Source of the DNA: Agapanthus africanus
Lineage: Eukaryota; Streptophyta; Magnoliopsida; Asparagales; Amaryllidaceae
Assembly (NCBI GenBank): GCA_030015575.1
Contig: CM057337.1
Location: 341,754,583 to 341,818,582 of the forward strand
Length of the DNA: 64,000 nt
Reading direction: 5' to 3'
The number at the start of each line of letters is the position of its first letter. Position 1 is the stretch's first letter. The position numbers and the translations under genes are program-made. Below are positions 1 to 10,460 of this stretch, piece by piece. The notes under the pieces are model-generated. The model saw nothing but the letters and a program-made list of their open reading frames with translations, made no database searches and was not told the DNA's origin.

Positions 1-769
1 TGGATATATCAATGTATGTGTGCACCAATATGGGTATACAATGTGTATATGTGCAAGCATGAGTGTGCAGTATGTATATGTGCCAATATACGACAGAATC
101 ATGTCTAATCATCAATGATTCGGTAATCAAATTGATGTATGGTTCGTAGCAATCCTATAGTGCGAGTGTCATGGCAATCACTAACGGTGTGAGTGTAACA
201 TACAAATAGTGCTCGTACAGCTTGAACCGTTAGTGACAGTGCGGTGTTACATAACTACTATTTCTATATGCAATAAAAAATGGGTACGCTAAAATAATAC
301 ATATGCACAAGCAATATACATATAAATATATATATGTGACTACAATATCCTATCAAGTCCTGACGCTTAACGCCATATGGGCGATTTCCCCGTAGATGTT
401 AAATCTACTCATAGTGATCTCGTGCTAAGGGTAGCTGACTATCTGCTTCCCCTTCCTTGCGGCGTCCGAAGTACCAGCCTGCGAACCTAGAATTTACACA
501 AAGATTAAAACCAAACGAGAAACTTGTGTCGCGAACTAAACGCGTGCATATACGTAACGTGTGTGCATACGTCAAAACCACCGCGACACGCTGTGACACA
601 CAGCAAACCAACTCAACTCGTATCGTACGTGTCGTGCAAGTCCCGCTACGCAAATTACAGGTAAACGGTCCCAAATTTAATCTGGAGCAAAAATAAGAAA
701 ATCAAACAAGACCAAAGATCTCACAAAACCTACAGACAACTACCGGCAAAAACTCAATAAATTACCAAA

Positions 770-1560
770 CATTTGGGCCGGCCACCATAGGGTTGATGTC
801 GGCCAAAAATAGGTGAAAGAGGTCATGGTTTCTACACTATATTCCTAACATAAAGTATAGACTAATGTGTATGTTTTCTCATAAAGGAAATAACCCTAGA
901 TATAGAAGAATCTACGTATCCTAAAGTTTTAGTTTTAAAAACAATAAATTGCAACATTAAGGTATTTTTATGAAATCCGGTGAAATTACTTGACTTAAGT
1001 CATACCAACAACACATATTAGAGCTAATCTAACCATAATCACCCTGATTCATCCTATTTTCCACCTAATTCATCAATTGACACCAAATCCCACAAATCAA
1101 CCAAAACTAACTAACCTATCCTAGATTTCTACCAGCAACAAATAAGGAAAATAAATAATACCAAACACTGTAAAACACACACAGACATCACTCTACCCAG
1201 AACAAATCACCAAAGTCCACAGGGGGGCCGGCGACACCGGAATCCATTGGTAAGTCGTCGGATTTCAGATGGTGGAATGGGCTCGAACTTCAACCCAAAA
1301 CCCTAGCTACCCTGCACACTATTCTGTATATGTTTGCTAAGCAAGAAAAAGATCATAGATAAAGCAGGTCACTCGTTTCATAAAACTCGATAAAACCGTA
1401 ATTAAAACTCAAGTTTGGGACTTTAAGGTGTTTTAGCAAAATCCAGTGATACAACTAGGTTTACACAGCACACATCACACCTAATTAAGTTAATTAAACC
1501 ATAATAATCCCATTTTACCCAAAAACTCCTCTCAAAACACAAGGTTATCCCCAAAACACT
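770..1560. repeat. Degenerate tandem duplication of about 450 bp
   Basis: The first unit starts near 770 with a GGCCGGCC patch and the second near 1219 with GGGGCCGGCG. Each then runs through a CCCTAG-containing stretch and a TTAAGGT(A/G)TTTT..GAAATCC/AAAATCC block near 960 and 1420. The copies are heavily diverged and the borders are approximate. Confidence 0.3.
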
Positions 1561-1779
1561 ACTTAAACGAGATATTAAGCTAAATAAACTATAAGTTTAG
1601 TGAAAGGAAGTTGGGGTGAGTTTTTTTATACCTTTAAGAGTTAGTGGTGGCTAAAACTGAAGACTTTGCCATATGGAAGTGTTTGCAAGGGTTTTGGTGA
1701 AGAAAATGGACTTTGGTGAAGAATGTTTGAGCTTGGATGCAAGAAGAAGAGAAAAGGAGAAGAGAAGAAGAGAATGTGC

Positions 1780-1868
1780 TGCTTGTTGCTGCTGCTGCTT
1801 GCTATTGCTGCTGTGTGCTGCTGCTGCTGCTGCTTGCTGCTGCTGCTTGCTACTGCTGCTGCTGCCTG
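1780..1868. repeat. Imperfect CTG/TGC microsatellite
   Basis: Runs of (CTG)n broken by TTG and TA-containing triplets. This produces open frames rich in one residue on both strands (Cys/Leu on plus, Gln/Ala/Ser on minus). These are low-complexity frames, not genes. Confidence 0.8.
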
Positions 1869-2344
1869 CTGGGTGTGTGTGTATGTGTGTGAATGAGAGG
1901 GAGAGATGTGATGATGTGAGGAAATGAGTGTTTGAAAATAAATGAGAGAATATGAGAGTCAACCCCCCCCCTCTCTCCTCATTAACTACAAGCATGGCTC
2001 AAGCCATCATACTCCCTCTCTCTCTCTCCAAAGTCCCACGTCAACCCATAAAACACAAATAAAGTTTAAAAAAAAATACACTTAATTAACCCATATTAGC
2101 CTAATAAGAATGGGTTAGTCCAGCATGGTTGTCTAAACACGGTTTAACCCTAAACTTAATCCTAGTTTACATGCACATGTGTGTGCATGCCTAATTAAAT
2201 TCTAATAAAATATTCATTAATTTTGATAAAATATTTGAAAATCATTTTGGTAAAATTTTTAGTAAAAACCATACATTAAAGTATAATTAGCCACTAATCA
2301 CATTCTAAGGTGTTACATCTTGTCGCTGTCCTCCACCTCATCAT

Positions 2345-4408
2345 TGTTGGTTATACTACCCTCAAGTCAATTATTGGATCACAGGCATGTGATTACCATG
2401 ATTGAGGGAGGACCTATACCGGTAGAACAGTCTTACTTGAGATGATAATATGCTATCTGGTTTGACTTTATCATCGTGTACATTCTTCAAGTGACATTAC
2501 AGATCACTATTACATGTTGGTGACATTATAGATCACTATTACATGTTGATAGAGCCCATAGGATTCTTTCTTGACTACCAGCAGTATGATGGAGATCATA
2601 TACATGAGAGTTGGGTGGTCTATAAGCACATCCTTAAAGTGTCCCTAGTCGTAGAAATTTCGAGACTGGGCATCGATACTCCAAGAGTAGACTAGTGTAT
2701 ACGGATCAAGACCCCGACGAGGGACGGTGGCCGGTCTCACAAGCCATTGGTGTCAGTTGGTTCATCTAGGATGTATACAGGTGCTTATTGGGTTTTGAGT
2801 ACACCGGACGGCCTCGCCGGGAACATGCTAGTTGGTATTATACCTATTTTCAGATAGCAGTTCCCAGGTGACATGTGTACAGGTTAGTCTATCGACCCGA
2901 GATCGTCATTTGTCTCGTGTGAGTTCCCACTGTGCTTTGATGACTACCCTACCATGGATCAAAGGAGTCGTGCAAACAGGTTTTAATTGGGTACAGTCCC
3001 GACCCACATGGAGGTAGTGAGCGGATCGTCAGGGGATTCGTCTCTCCCGGTATTGGTGGTTGATGTCGCGGAGTGCACGGGTGGCCATCCTAGAAATCCT
3101 CGGCTGGGGTAGATGAGAATTACTGATTCGGATCAGTAGTTTCTCAGTTGGTGATAAGCTTCATACCGACACTAAATGTCGCGTTATTAGGGGTCTGACT
3201 TTATCCACCCCCCAAACTCGATATGCGATACTCATAGAAGAACGGACCGGACTGTACGGATATTGTCACTGTCAGGCTCAGTAGGGTTTCAAGATGAGTT
3301 TATTCATCGGCCTCCCTTTCGCTCAATACCTGGGCAGCCGTTATGTACAGCTAGTGCCACTGACGTCCTTGTGGTTAAACCCACTGACAGAGTATTGACG
3401 AGTCTTTAGAGTCCCACACAGAGGGTTTCCCTGGTTCGGGCGAAACGTTGTAGATGTCGTATGGTTTTATGGCAGGGTTCGATCATATTCGTGCACATGT
3501 GCACGGATCATGATCGGACGAATAATACCGATGGGCTTTGTTTTAAGCTGAATCCTAGTATTATATTATTGGATTATTTTCGTCTCGTTGTATTCGTATT
3601 CAGTCGGAATACGAATGCAGGTATGTATATACAGATGAAGGGTATTCTTGTAATCCATTATAAGATTACTTTTGAAGATGCCATTTCTTTTTCTAGTGTT
3701 AAACATTTAGGGTTTTGTTTAAATGTTTAATATTATTGAGGTGTAAAGTGTGTGGTTAAGGCTTGGCATGGTGCATTCATTGTAGCATGGACCTTGCTTG
3801 ATATTTTATTGTTGTTGTGTGATATTTGTGGAGGCATAGGAGATATTTTGAGCTAGGAATTTTCTTGGCTTGCTACACAAAAGTACCTCACAATATCAAC
3901 ACAAGAAAAAGAGGGCAGACACATCATCTTTTTCTTGAGTTGCTTTTTTCTTTTGCTGCTAAGTCTTGAGCTCACACTTCACACTCCAATGGCTTTTTCT
4001 TCACCTCAATCCATACCCACTCATGAGTTGAGAATCCATGGATGTATTGAGACAAAATGATCACGCACTCTCTCTACTTCATCTTGTGTATCTAGGCTAG
4101 CAAACTGGATACCCGAGTTGCTTCGGTGTTGAAGCGGGAGCCCGTATTAAGAATCCTCGATGTGGATCGTCTTCGACAAGGGAGACCGGAGAGCAAACTT
4201 GTTCAGGGCAGCCGCTAGGAGCTTGGACAGAGGTTGAAGACCGAAGGACACGGATCGATCGGTATAACCTCTCTAAACACTTTACAGTTAACTAGTATAG
4301 GGTTAATGGTTCGATCCGGGAATCGGGTTCCGTTAACGCCGGGTTTTAAATGTTTTTATTCCGCGTTTGGCCATGGATTGATGGCCGGGGCGCTGGCGTA
4401 ACCTTACA
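2345..4408 (+). repeat. 5' LTR of element A
   Basis: It begins TGTTGGTTATACTACCC and ends ACCTTACA, directly before a primer-binding site. It aligns along its length with the LTRs of B, C, D and N2, for example in the blocks GGGCATCGATACTCC, GTAGACTAG, TCTCTCCCGGTATTGG and AGAGTCCCACACAGA. The 29 bp at 2491-2519 are repeated at 2520-2548 with one mismatch, a duplication specific to this copy. Confidence 0.75.
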
Positions 4409-5531
4409 TAGTATCAGAGCCGACCCATTAACCGCATACTAGTTGGTTTAGACAATGTTAAAGTATCGAAACCGAAACAACTCCAAATCAATACAAACGA
4501 CATTCCAGTTTTTGTCAAATTTATACGGTCTTCTAAAAAATTTTAGCAACTGCAGAAGGCTACTGACCTGACCACTAGACCACAGACTAAATACGAGCCA
4601 ATTCTACCTGAAAAAACTGAGCACATTGCTCTTAAAACCGATCTGGCCGGCCTCATTAAGGTTTCTATATTTCGTATTTGGCGTGTGGTTGACTCTAGAA
4701 TATTGGTTTATTTGTATTGCTAGTTTAGCCCAGTTTTTATATGGATTTATCTAGTTGTTTTGGGCTATTCGGGGTTATTTCGAAATCGATATTTCTAACA
4801 TTGTTTAAAGTTTACAGTACTTACATTACTATCTGCGACCGTGAATGTCCTTCGTGCGGTACAACTTGTCTAATTGCTATAGTCCTTTTAGACGGATTTG
4901 AGAACGTGACATTCACGTTGATATTTTGTGTTGTGCTGTGTTTGTTGCGGATTCATCATGGTGGATAGCTTGGGTGCAATGTTAGTATAGTTTAGTTTTA
5001 TTTGTACATTTGATATCGGGGGGCGGGCGTCAGACATGTGGACTGCCGTCACTGCCTGTTTGTATATTATTTGTTTAGGGCACGACCGGGTTGAGGTCGA
5101 TGTCACCGTTGTATATATTTTCTTTTCTGTACTAGGATTACCCCATGATGGAGTGCACGGATAGCCGAGTTCTGAAGGGCAACGGGTCCGCATCTCATGG
5201 TAATGAGAAGGAGGGTGCCTCACTCTAGAATTGGAGGGCTATTCGCAGCACTCGTAGGGGGTAAAGGTTGACCCTAGGAGGGGTGTGTAGGGTGTTTTTC
5301 GTCACCCCATTGAGATGGGAATAAGCGCACGCTTGTCAGGCATACTACAGATTCCCCCTGTCTAGGGTAGGCAGGGGTTTATTGATTGTGGGGATCCGAA
5401 TCTCCAGCAGCGGCGGACTAAGCTGCCGTTAATTACCCCTCGCCTTTGGAGCGAGGTAACATCCGATTGACGGGTTAAACTGGTCATGCAAACTCAACGT
5501 GCAGTGTTGTGTTTTGAAGGGGTTTTGGATA
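4409..5531 (+). other. Element A primer-binding site and leader
   Basis: The first bases, tagtatcagagcc (4409-4421), are a one-base variant of the tRNA-iMet complement TGGTATCAGAGCC. The block at 5078-5290 (GGGCACGACCGGGTTGAGG, later CACTCGTAGGGG) matches the leaders of B, N2 and D. No coding sequence is reached before the element is cut by G at 5532. Confidence 0.7.
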
Positions 5532-5673
5532 TGTCGGGGGCCCCGCAGAGTTTTTACGGGGGTTCCGCTACCCGGATAACGGGCTGGGGGTCAAGAGGGC
5601 TAGCAGCCCCTTTGCGGGGTGCGGGGCAGCGCCCCGACCCAAATTTTTTTTGAGAGGGACAGTTTTGTAGAGT

Positions 5674-5693
5674 ATGTGTGTGTGTGTGTGTGT
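5674..5693. repeat. (TG)n microsatellite
   Basis: A run of TG dinucleotides inside the LTR of element G. Confidence 0.85.
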
Positions 5694-5735
5694 ATGAAAA
5701 AGGGAAAGGGCATCCAAAGGATGTGTTGGGAAAAG

Positions 5736-6212
5736 CACCAGCGCTTTGGGTGCTAGCGCTTTGAGCGCAAGAGTGCTAGAGCGCTAGCGCCCCACGTGCC
5801 AGGCACGTGGGCGCTCAGGCGCTAGTGCTCTGAGCGCAAGAGCGCTAGCGCTTTGAGCGCTAGCGCCCCACGTGTCAGCACATGGGCATTTGGGCGCTAG
5901 CGCTTTGGGCGCTAGCGCTTTGGGCGCTAGCGCCCCACGTGTCAGCACGCTGGCGCTTTGGACGCTAGCGCCCCACGTGTCAGCACGCTGGCGCTTTGGG
6001 CGCTAGCGCTTTGAGCGCAAGGGCGCTAGCGCCCCATGTGTCGGCACGTGGGCGCTCGAACGCTAGAGCTTTGGGCGCTAGCACTTTGAGCGCAAGGGCG
6101 CTAGCGCCCCATGTGTCAGAACTTGGGCGCTTGAACGCTAGAGCCTTTGGCGCTAGCGCTTTGAGCGCAAGGGCGCTAGCACCCCACGTGTCAGCACGTG
6201 GGCGCTCGGGAG
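5736..6212. repeat. GC-rich palindromic array in the LTR of G
   Basis: Many copies of GCGCTAGCGC-like palindromes separated by TTTGGGC/TTTGAGC spacers. They alternate with CCCCACGTGTCAGCACGTGG-like blocks that contain CACGTG, the plant G-box core. Units are irregular and partly inverted. The open frames crossing it on both strands encode only repeated Ala/Leu/Ser-rich peptide and are not treated as genes. Confidence 0.8.
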
Positions 6213-6277
6213 GCAAAAAGGGACTTGGTCCCTGCAATGGGAGTTGTACTCCAAGAAAGGAGAACTTATTATTTTAA

Positions 6278-6288
6278 GTGTGTGTGTG

Positions 6289-6326
<38 letters not shown>
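6278..6326. repeat. (TG)n then (AT)n microsatellite
   Basis: A short TG run followed by about 37 bp of alternating AT, inside the LTR of G. Confidence 0.9.
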
Positions 6327-6332
<6 letters not shown>

Positions 6333-7004
6333 GAGGAGTTAAACTCCTAGGATGTTTTGAAACTGATGAAGGGCTTCTTTCTTCCCCAAAGCGGGGTTTC
6401 TGGAGATGGGTCTCCTTCTTCTTCCTTTGTTGGCTGGATCTTGAAAATCAAGAAGTATGAGATTGTAAAATCTCTCCTTTCTGAGATCTGATGGCAGATA
6501 TGTGTTCCCCTTTGTGGGTTTTATGGTGAAAAACTATTTTGTTTTATAAAAGAAAGAGTAAAACTCTTGATTTAATTCAAAAGAAAAAAAGAAGGTTTTA
6601 GAACCTTGAGGAAGAAGAAGATCACAGATCTAGATTTTTTGGAGAGAGAAAAAGTTGTTGAGATATTTCCTTATCTTTGTCTTTATAGGCTATACACTTT
6701 ACATATAGCCTCTTGGGCTTTACAAAAATGGCATTTTGCCCATCCCATGGCTCATGTGCCATTTCTTTTTGCACATAAGCCATGGGCTTTACAAAAATTT
6801 GGCTCTATGCCCATTCATGCATAAAAAATTACATAAAAAATTATTTATTACATGATTTCATTTTGGGCATGGAGGAGGGCCGGTCGCTTCATGTTCGGAC
6901 TCGACCTGGGCATGGGCCCACTTGATCCGGGCTTGGGCCCACTTGGCTTGGGGTTGACCTTGACTTTGACTTGGTCAACCGAGGTGCAATTTTCGACCCC
7001 AACA

Positions 7005-7018
7005 ATGTGCCCCCCATT
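7005..7018 (-). other. Polypurine tract of element G
   Basis: On the minus strand the bases AATGGGGGGCACAT lie directly before the LTR start TGTTGGGG. A G-rich run abutting a TG terminus is the expected plus-strand primer of a gypsy element. Confidence 0.65.
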
Positions 7019-7139
7019 AATGAATGCACACCACATATGTGGGTCGTGTGTATGAAATTGATGGATCTTCTTTTGCGTGGAGGCGACTTGCTCTGGTTCC
7101 CACTGTTTGGGATGCACTGCCCTTTTTACGACATGGACG

Positions 7140-8060
7140 GTCGACGCTTAACGCGTTTCCGAGATGGAGTGTCCGTGGTGGACGTTCCCCTGGCCCGGAG
7201 TGATTTAGTAGACATGCCCCCAGCACGGAGTGTCGCTGGTCGACGTTTCGCCGATGTAGAGTGTCGTTGGTCGACGTGTCCCTGGCACGGAGTGTCTGTG
7301 TTGGACGTTTCCCTGAGACGGAGTGTCGCTGGTTGATGTGTCCCCGAGACGGAGTGTCTGCTTGATGTTTCCCCATTACGAAGTGTCGTTGTTGGACGTT
7401 TCCCCGATGCGGAGTGTCTCTATTGGACATTTCCCCGATGCAGACTGTCGCTGGTCGACGTGTCCCCGGCACAGAGTGTCTGTGTTGGACGTTTCTCCGA
7501 TGCAGAATGTCGCTGGTCGATGTGTCCCTGGCACGGAGTGTCTGTGTTGGACGTTTCCCCGAGACGGAGTGTCGCTGGTTGACATGTCCCCGGTACGGAG
7601 TGCCGCAGTTGGACATTTCCCCGGTACGGAGTATTGCTGGTAGACGTGTCCCCGGCACGGAGTGTCGGCTGGTTGACGTATCCCCGAGGTGGAGTGTCTG
7701 CTTGATGTTTCCCCATTACGGAGTGTCGCTGTTGGACGTTTCCCCGATGCGGAGTGTCGCTGGTCGACGTGTCCCCGGCATGGAGTGTCGGCTGGTTGAC
7801 GTATCCCCGAAACAGAGTGTCTGCTTGACATTTCCCCATTACGGAGTGTCTTTGTTGGACGTTTCCCCGATGCGGAGTGTCACTGGTCGACGTGTCCCCG
7901 GCACGGAGTGTCAGCTGGTTGACGTATCCCTGAGACGGAGTGTCTGCTTGACGTTTCCCCGTTACGGAGTGTCGTTGTTGGACGTTTCCCCGATGCGGAT
8001 TGTCGCTGGTCGACGTTTCCCCGAGGCGGAGTGTCTGTTGTTTGACGTAGAGGTCGATAT
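7140..8060 (-). repeat. Minisatellite of about 31-bp units with a 123-bp higher-order period
   Basis: Units share the pattern GAGTGTCGCTGGTCGACGT followed by a variable CCCCGxxxCG part. From about 7640 four variant subunits form a higher-order unit: the block GACGTGTCCCCGGCA starts at 7643, 7766 and 7889, and a variant at 8012, each 123 bp apart. Long open frames on both strands (7017-8202) are by-products of the repeat. It lies in the 3' untranslated part of G, a place where Tat-lineage elements are known to carry variable tandem repeats. Confidence 0.85.
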
Positions 8061-8094
8061 TGGAATTAGTTGGATTGATTTGTTTGATTTGAGT

Positions 8095-9440
8095 TGACAT
8101 CAGCATCGCTATACTGGAATATGGTACCAAGAGCGAATCATCATCTGTCTTTGAAAGGATTTGGGGATTGGTTTTTTTTGTTCGGCATCTGCATTGCTGC
8201 ACTGGAATAATGCCAGGACCAACTCATCATTTGCCCCGAGAGGGCTTGGGAATTGATGGCTTAGGATGCAGGTTTAGATCCCTATCACCTAAGGCTTTTC
8301 AATTTTATGGGCTGTAAGGGTCCCGTAAAAGCATTTTCTCCCTACGAGTCGAAAGGATCTCGTAGGTGTATTTTCTCCTTAGGAGTCGTGGGGACTCCTA
8401 AGTGTGTTGCTCCTTTATGAGTCGTAAGGATCTCACGCGGGAATTTTCTCCTCACTAAGTCGAGAGGACTTTGCGAGTGCATTTCATCTCTTTTTCACGA
8501 GTTAGCGCCCTTTCGAGTTTTGACAAACTCGCCGGCAGTCCTGCTGTTTTTACTCACGGGGCCCTTTCGGGTTTTCATCCGTACCCGTTTTGCTTGTGGA
8601 CATACCGTTTTTATTTGTGCGCTGGTGGGACTTTAAAAGTAGTCTCACCGGCAGGACTTGGGAGAGATTGGGAACATTTTACGCCCGTGGATTGTATACG
8701 GTTTTGCAGGATGTATGATCCAGACCGTAGGGCCGAAAAAATTTCGGGACTTTGTTGGCGTCTACATCGCTGCACTAGAACATTGTACCAGGAGAGACTC
8801 ATCATTTGCCGTTTGGGTATGAGATTTGGAATTTGGTTGGCGTCTGCATCGCTGCACTGGAATATGGTAGCAGGAGAGACTCATCATTCACCATTCGAGA
8901 GTTTTTGTTTGGTTGGCGTCTGCATCGCTGCACTGGAATATAGTTACAGGAGCGACTCATCATCCGCCATTGCCTATTGGGAAGCGATGGCTTAGGAGAT
9001 AGGTTTAGATCCCTATCACCTAAGGCTTTTCAATTTTATGGGCTGTGAGGGTCCCATAAAAGCATTTTCTCCCTACGAGTCGTAAGGATCCTGAAGGTGT
9101 ATTTTCTCCTTAGGAGTCGTGGGGACTCCTAAGTGTGTTTTTCCTTTTTGAGTCATAAGGATACCACGAAAGTTTGTTCCCCTCATCCATCGTGAGGACA
9201 TATGAGTGGGTCTTCCCAATGGATCATAATTCAAAGGGCGGAGACTAGCCTCATAACTAGTGATTATGGTAGGGCATGGGTATACTGAGAATTATTTGAG
9301 CCCGTGGATTGTATACGGTTCTCAATTTGGGGACTGGCCATAGGGCTGGAAGAATTTTGGGAAATTGGATTTTGATTGGTGTCTGCATCGCTACACTGGA
9401 ATATGGTACCAGGAGCGACTCATCTTTCGCCGTTTTTTTA
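8095..9440 (-). repeat. Second repeat family: dispersed 80-bp motif and duplicated 200-bp block
   Basis: A motif with the core CATCGCTGCACTGGAATATG followed by CAGGAGCGACTCATCAT occurs near 8101, 8190, 8763, 8844, 8922 and 9386, tandemly about 80 bp apart in the 8763-8922 group. A block with ATCACCTAAGGCTTTTCAAT and TTAGGAGTCGTGGGGACTCC occurs at about 8258-8440 and again at about 8988-9150. CCCGTGGATTGTATACGG recurs at 8683 and 9301. No protein signal was seen. Confidence 0.7.
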
Positions 9441-9638
9441 CCGCGATTGCTCTATTATTTCAGCTTTTCTTATCGCGAAGGTCGTGATTGCCCTATCATT
9501 TCGGCTTTTATTTGCGGTTGCCCCATCATTTCGGCTTTATTTTTATTTTTACTCGCTGATTTTTATTGCGAGTTGCCCCATCATTTCGGCTTTTTATTTA
9601 TATACATATATATTTTTTTATTTACACATTTTTACATC
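9440..9638 (-). repeat. AT-rich repeats with CATCATTTCGGCTTT motif
   Basis: The string TGCCC(C/T)ATCATTTCGGCTTT recurs near 9490, 9520 and 9572, with a weaker copy near 9449, inside T-rich sequence. It is a further short repeat in the 3' region of G, next to the 30-bp array. Confidence 0.6.
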
Positions 9639-9758
9639 CCCAGTTTAACGACTTAGAGGTCGATTATTCCCAGTTTAATAATGTGGTGGTCGATTATTCC
9701 CAGTTTAAAGACTTGGTGGTCTGTCATTCCCAGTTTAATGACATGGGGGTCAGTGGTT
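9639..9758 (-). repeat. Four tandem 30-bp units directly after the gag stop of G
   Basis: Units start with CCCAGTTTAA at 9639, 9669, 9699 and 9729, an exact 30-bp period, and continue with GxGGTCxxTxATT. On the minus strand the array begins three bases after the gag stop codon (TAA, 9764-9762). Confidence 0.85.
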
Positions 9759-9761
9759 TGC

Positions 9762-10460
9762 TTATCCCAGCTCCTCGAACTTTGATCTTGGCGGGGCTGT
9801 GTTGATGACCGTAGCTCTGTGGTTTGTCGGTACATCTGACGACTGTGAGGCTTTCCCGAGTTTGTATTGGTTCTCGACCCAATCTTTAAAAACGTAGCAG
9901 TCTTCAATGGTATGACTCACCATTCTATGATATGGCCAGTATATGGGATTGCCGGTCATGTTCATCTTGTGTGGCCTCTTTGGAATAGGCAATTGAAGAC
10001 CGTTGTCCAAGGCGTCCTCGAATATTTCGTGGACTTTATCCCTCCTGAAGGAGTATACTTTCTTCTTTCTCTCTATTGGAGTAGGTTCCCTTACTGATGC
10101 TGGACCCTGAGGACGATAAGTCTTTGGTTCGCTTACTGTCCGCTTACCTCGTTCAGTGTACCTATCAGAGGGACTGGAGGCTGATCGCATCCGTTTTTCA
10201 CAAAGGTGTTCCGCTCTCGGGCTGGAGGGAGCATCAGTCGGCTGCTTCCGGATATCAATTCCCAGCTCACGAACCAAAATTTGGTTCTGCTATAATTCCT
10301 ATCGGGGGACTTGGGTCATGAGATCCGCCAAAAAATTTGCCAGCCCGTCAACTTTAGAATGGACCTTGTTCATCTTCTCATCCCTGTCCTTGAAGTTGCC
10401 TTTGAAGCCAATGGAATAATGCTTGTTCTATAGTTCCGGGTATGACAACGGGGTCATCCC
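9762..10460 (-). pseudogene. Element G gag, last block (C-terminal module 2)
   Basis: The minus-strand frame up to 10277 carries VYSFRRDKVHEIF, LPIPKRP and WPYHRMVSHTIEDCYVFKDW, a pattern of Tat-lineage Gag C-termini. The usual C-x2-H-x4-H-x4-C finger has Trp in place of the first Cys; both His and the last Cys are kept. The frame ends in TAA at 9764-9762. Upstream the same frame meets TAG at 10292-10290 and 10301-10299. Another frame reads from 10460 through GTIEQALFHWLQ, so a frameshift lies between. The block is continuous with 41837-41485 once copia B is removed (TSD ATCCC). It would bind and package element RNA, but it is broken. Confidence 0.7.

Larger units (their letters stand above)
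1..2344 (-). repeat. Old non-coding sequence, probably minus-strand Ty3/gypsy LTR material
   Basis: No credible coding region is present. Two places (243-251 and 2309-2317) read ggtgttaca on the plus strand, which on the minus strand is TGTAACACC, a common first nonamer of chromovirus-type gypsy LTRs. The stretch between has the look of such LTRs: GGCCGGC patches near 777 and 1226, CCCTAG motifs, and a purine-rich leader-like part near 1600-1780. No primer-binding site, polypurine tract or TSD was found, so it could be one LTR, two fragments or other old repeat DNA. It is the base layer into which element A inserted. Confidence 0.35.
2345..5531 (+). mobile_element. Element A: Ty1/copia element, 5' part only, interrupted by element G
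   Basis: The 5' LTR (2345-4408) and part of the leader (4409-5531) of a diverged member of the copia family found five more times in the window. The sequence then switches at 5532 to the terminus of the minus-strand gypsy element G. The remainder of A should lie beyond G's other end, past the right edge. The five bases before the LTR are ATCAT, the expected TSD, which cannot be tested here. It is the oldest datable layer, and its LTR is clearly more diverged from the family than the others. Confidence 0.75.
5532..7004 (-). repeat. 3' LTR of element G (1473 bp)
   Basis: On the minus strand it starts TGTTGGGGTCGAAAATTGCA at 7004, directly after a polypurine tract, and ends ...GGGGCCCCCGACA at 5532. 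The plus-strand left edge is TGTCGGGGGCCCC. The five bases outside are GGATA, the expected TSD, but the partner is outside the window. Internally it holds a GCGCTAGCGC/CACGTG palindrome array (5736-6212), (TG)n and (AT)n tracts, and a GC-rich end (5532-5640) with CGGGGCGCTGCCCCG-like inverted repeats. Confidence 0.75.

Noticed and set aside
405..696. Overlapping open frames on both strands near the left end
   Set aside because: Short, overlapping on opposite strands, no recognisable domain, and inside probable LTR sequence.
1651..1995. Gln/Ala/Ser-rich and Cys/Leu-rich open frames
   Set aside because: Produced by the CTG microsatellite and AG-rich flanks; both strands are open for the same reason.
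4741..5223. Open frames of 75-111 codons on both strands
   Set aside because: They lie in the non-coding leader of element A and match leader sequence of the other copia copies.
5980..6277. Repetitive Ala/Leu/Ser-rich open frames on both strands
   Set aside because: Translation of the GCGCTAGCGC array in the LTR of G.
7140..8060. CRISPR-like array
   Set aside because: Units are contiguous variants without unique spacers, in a plant retrotransposon.
7017..8202. Long open frames (up to 260 codons) on both strands
   Set aside because: The unit lengths of the minisatellite keep several frames open; the peptide is only the repeat, with no start context or domain.
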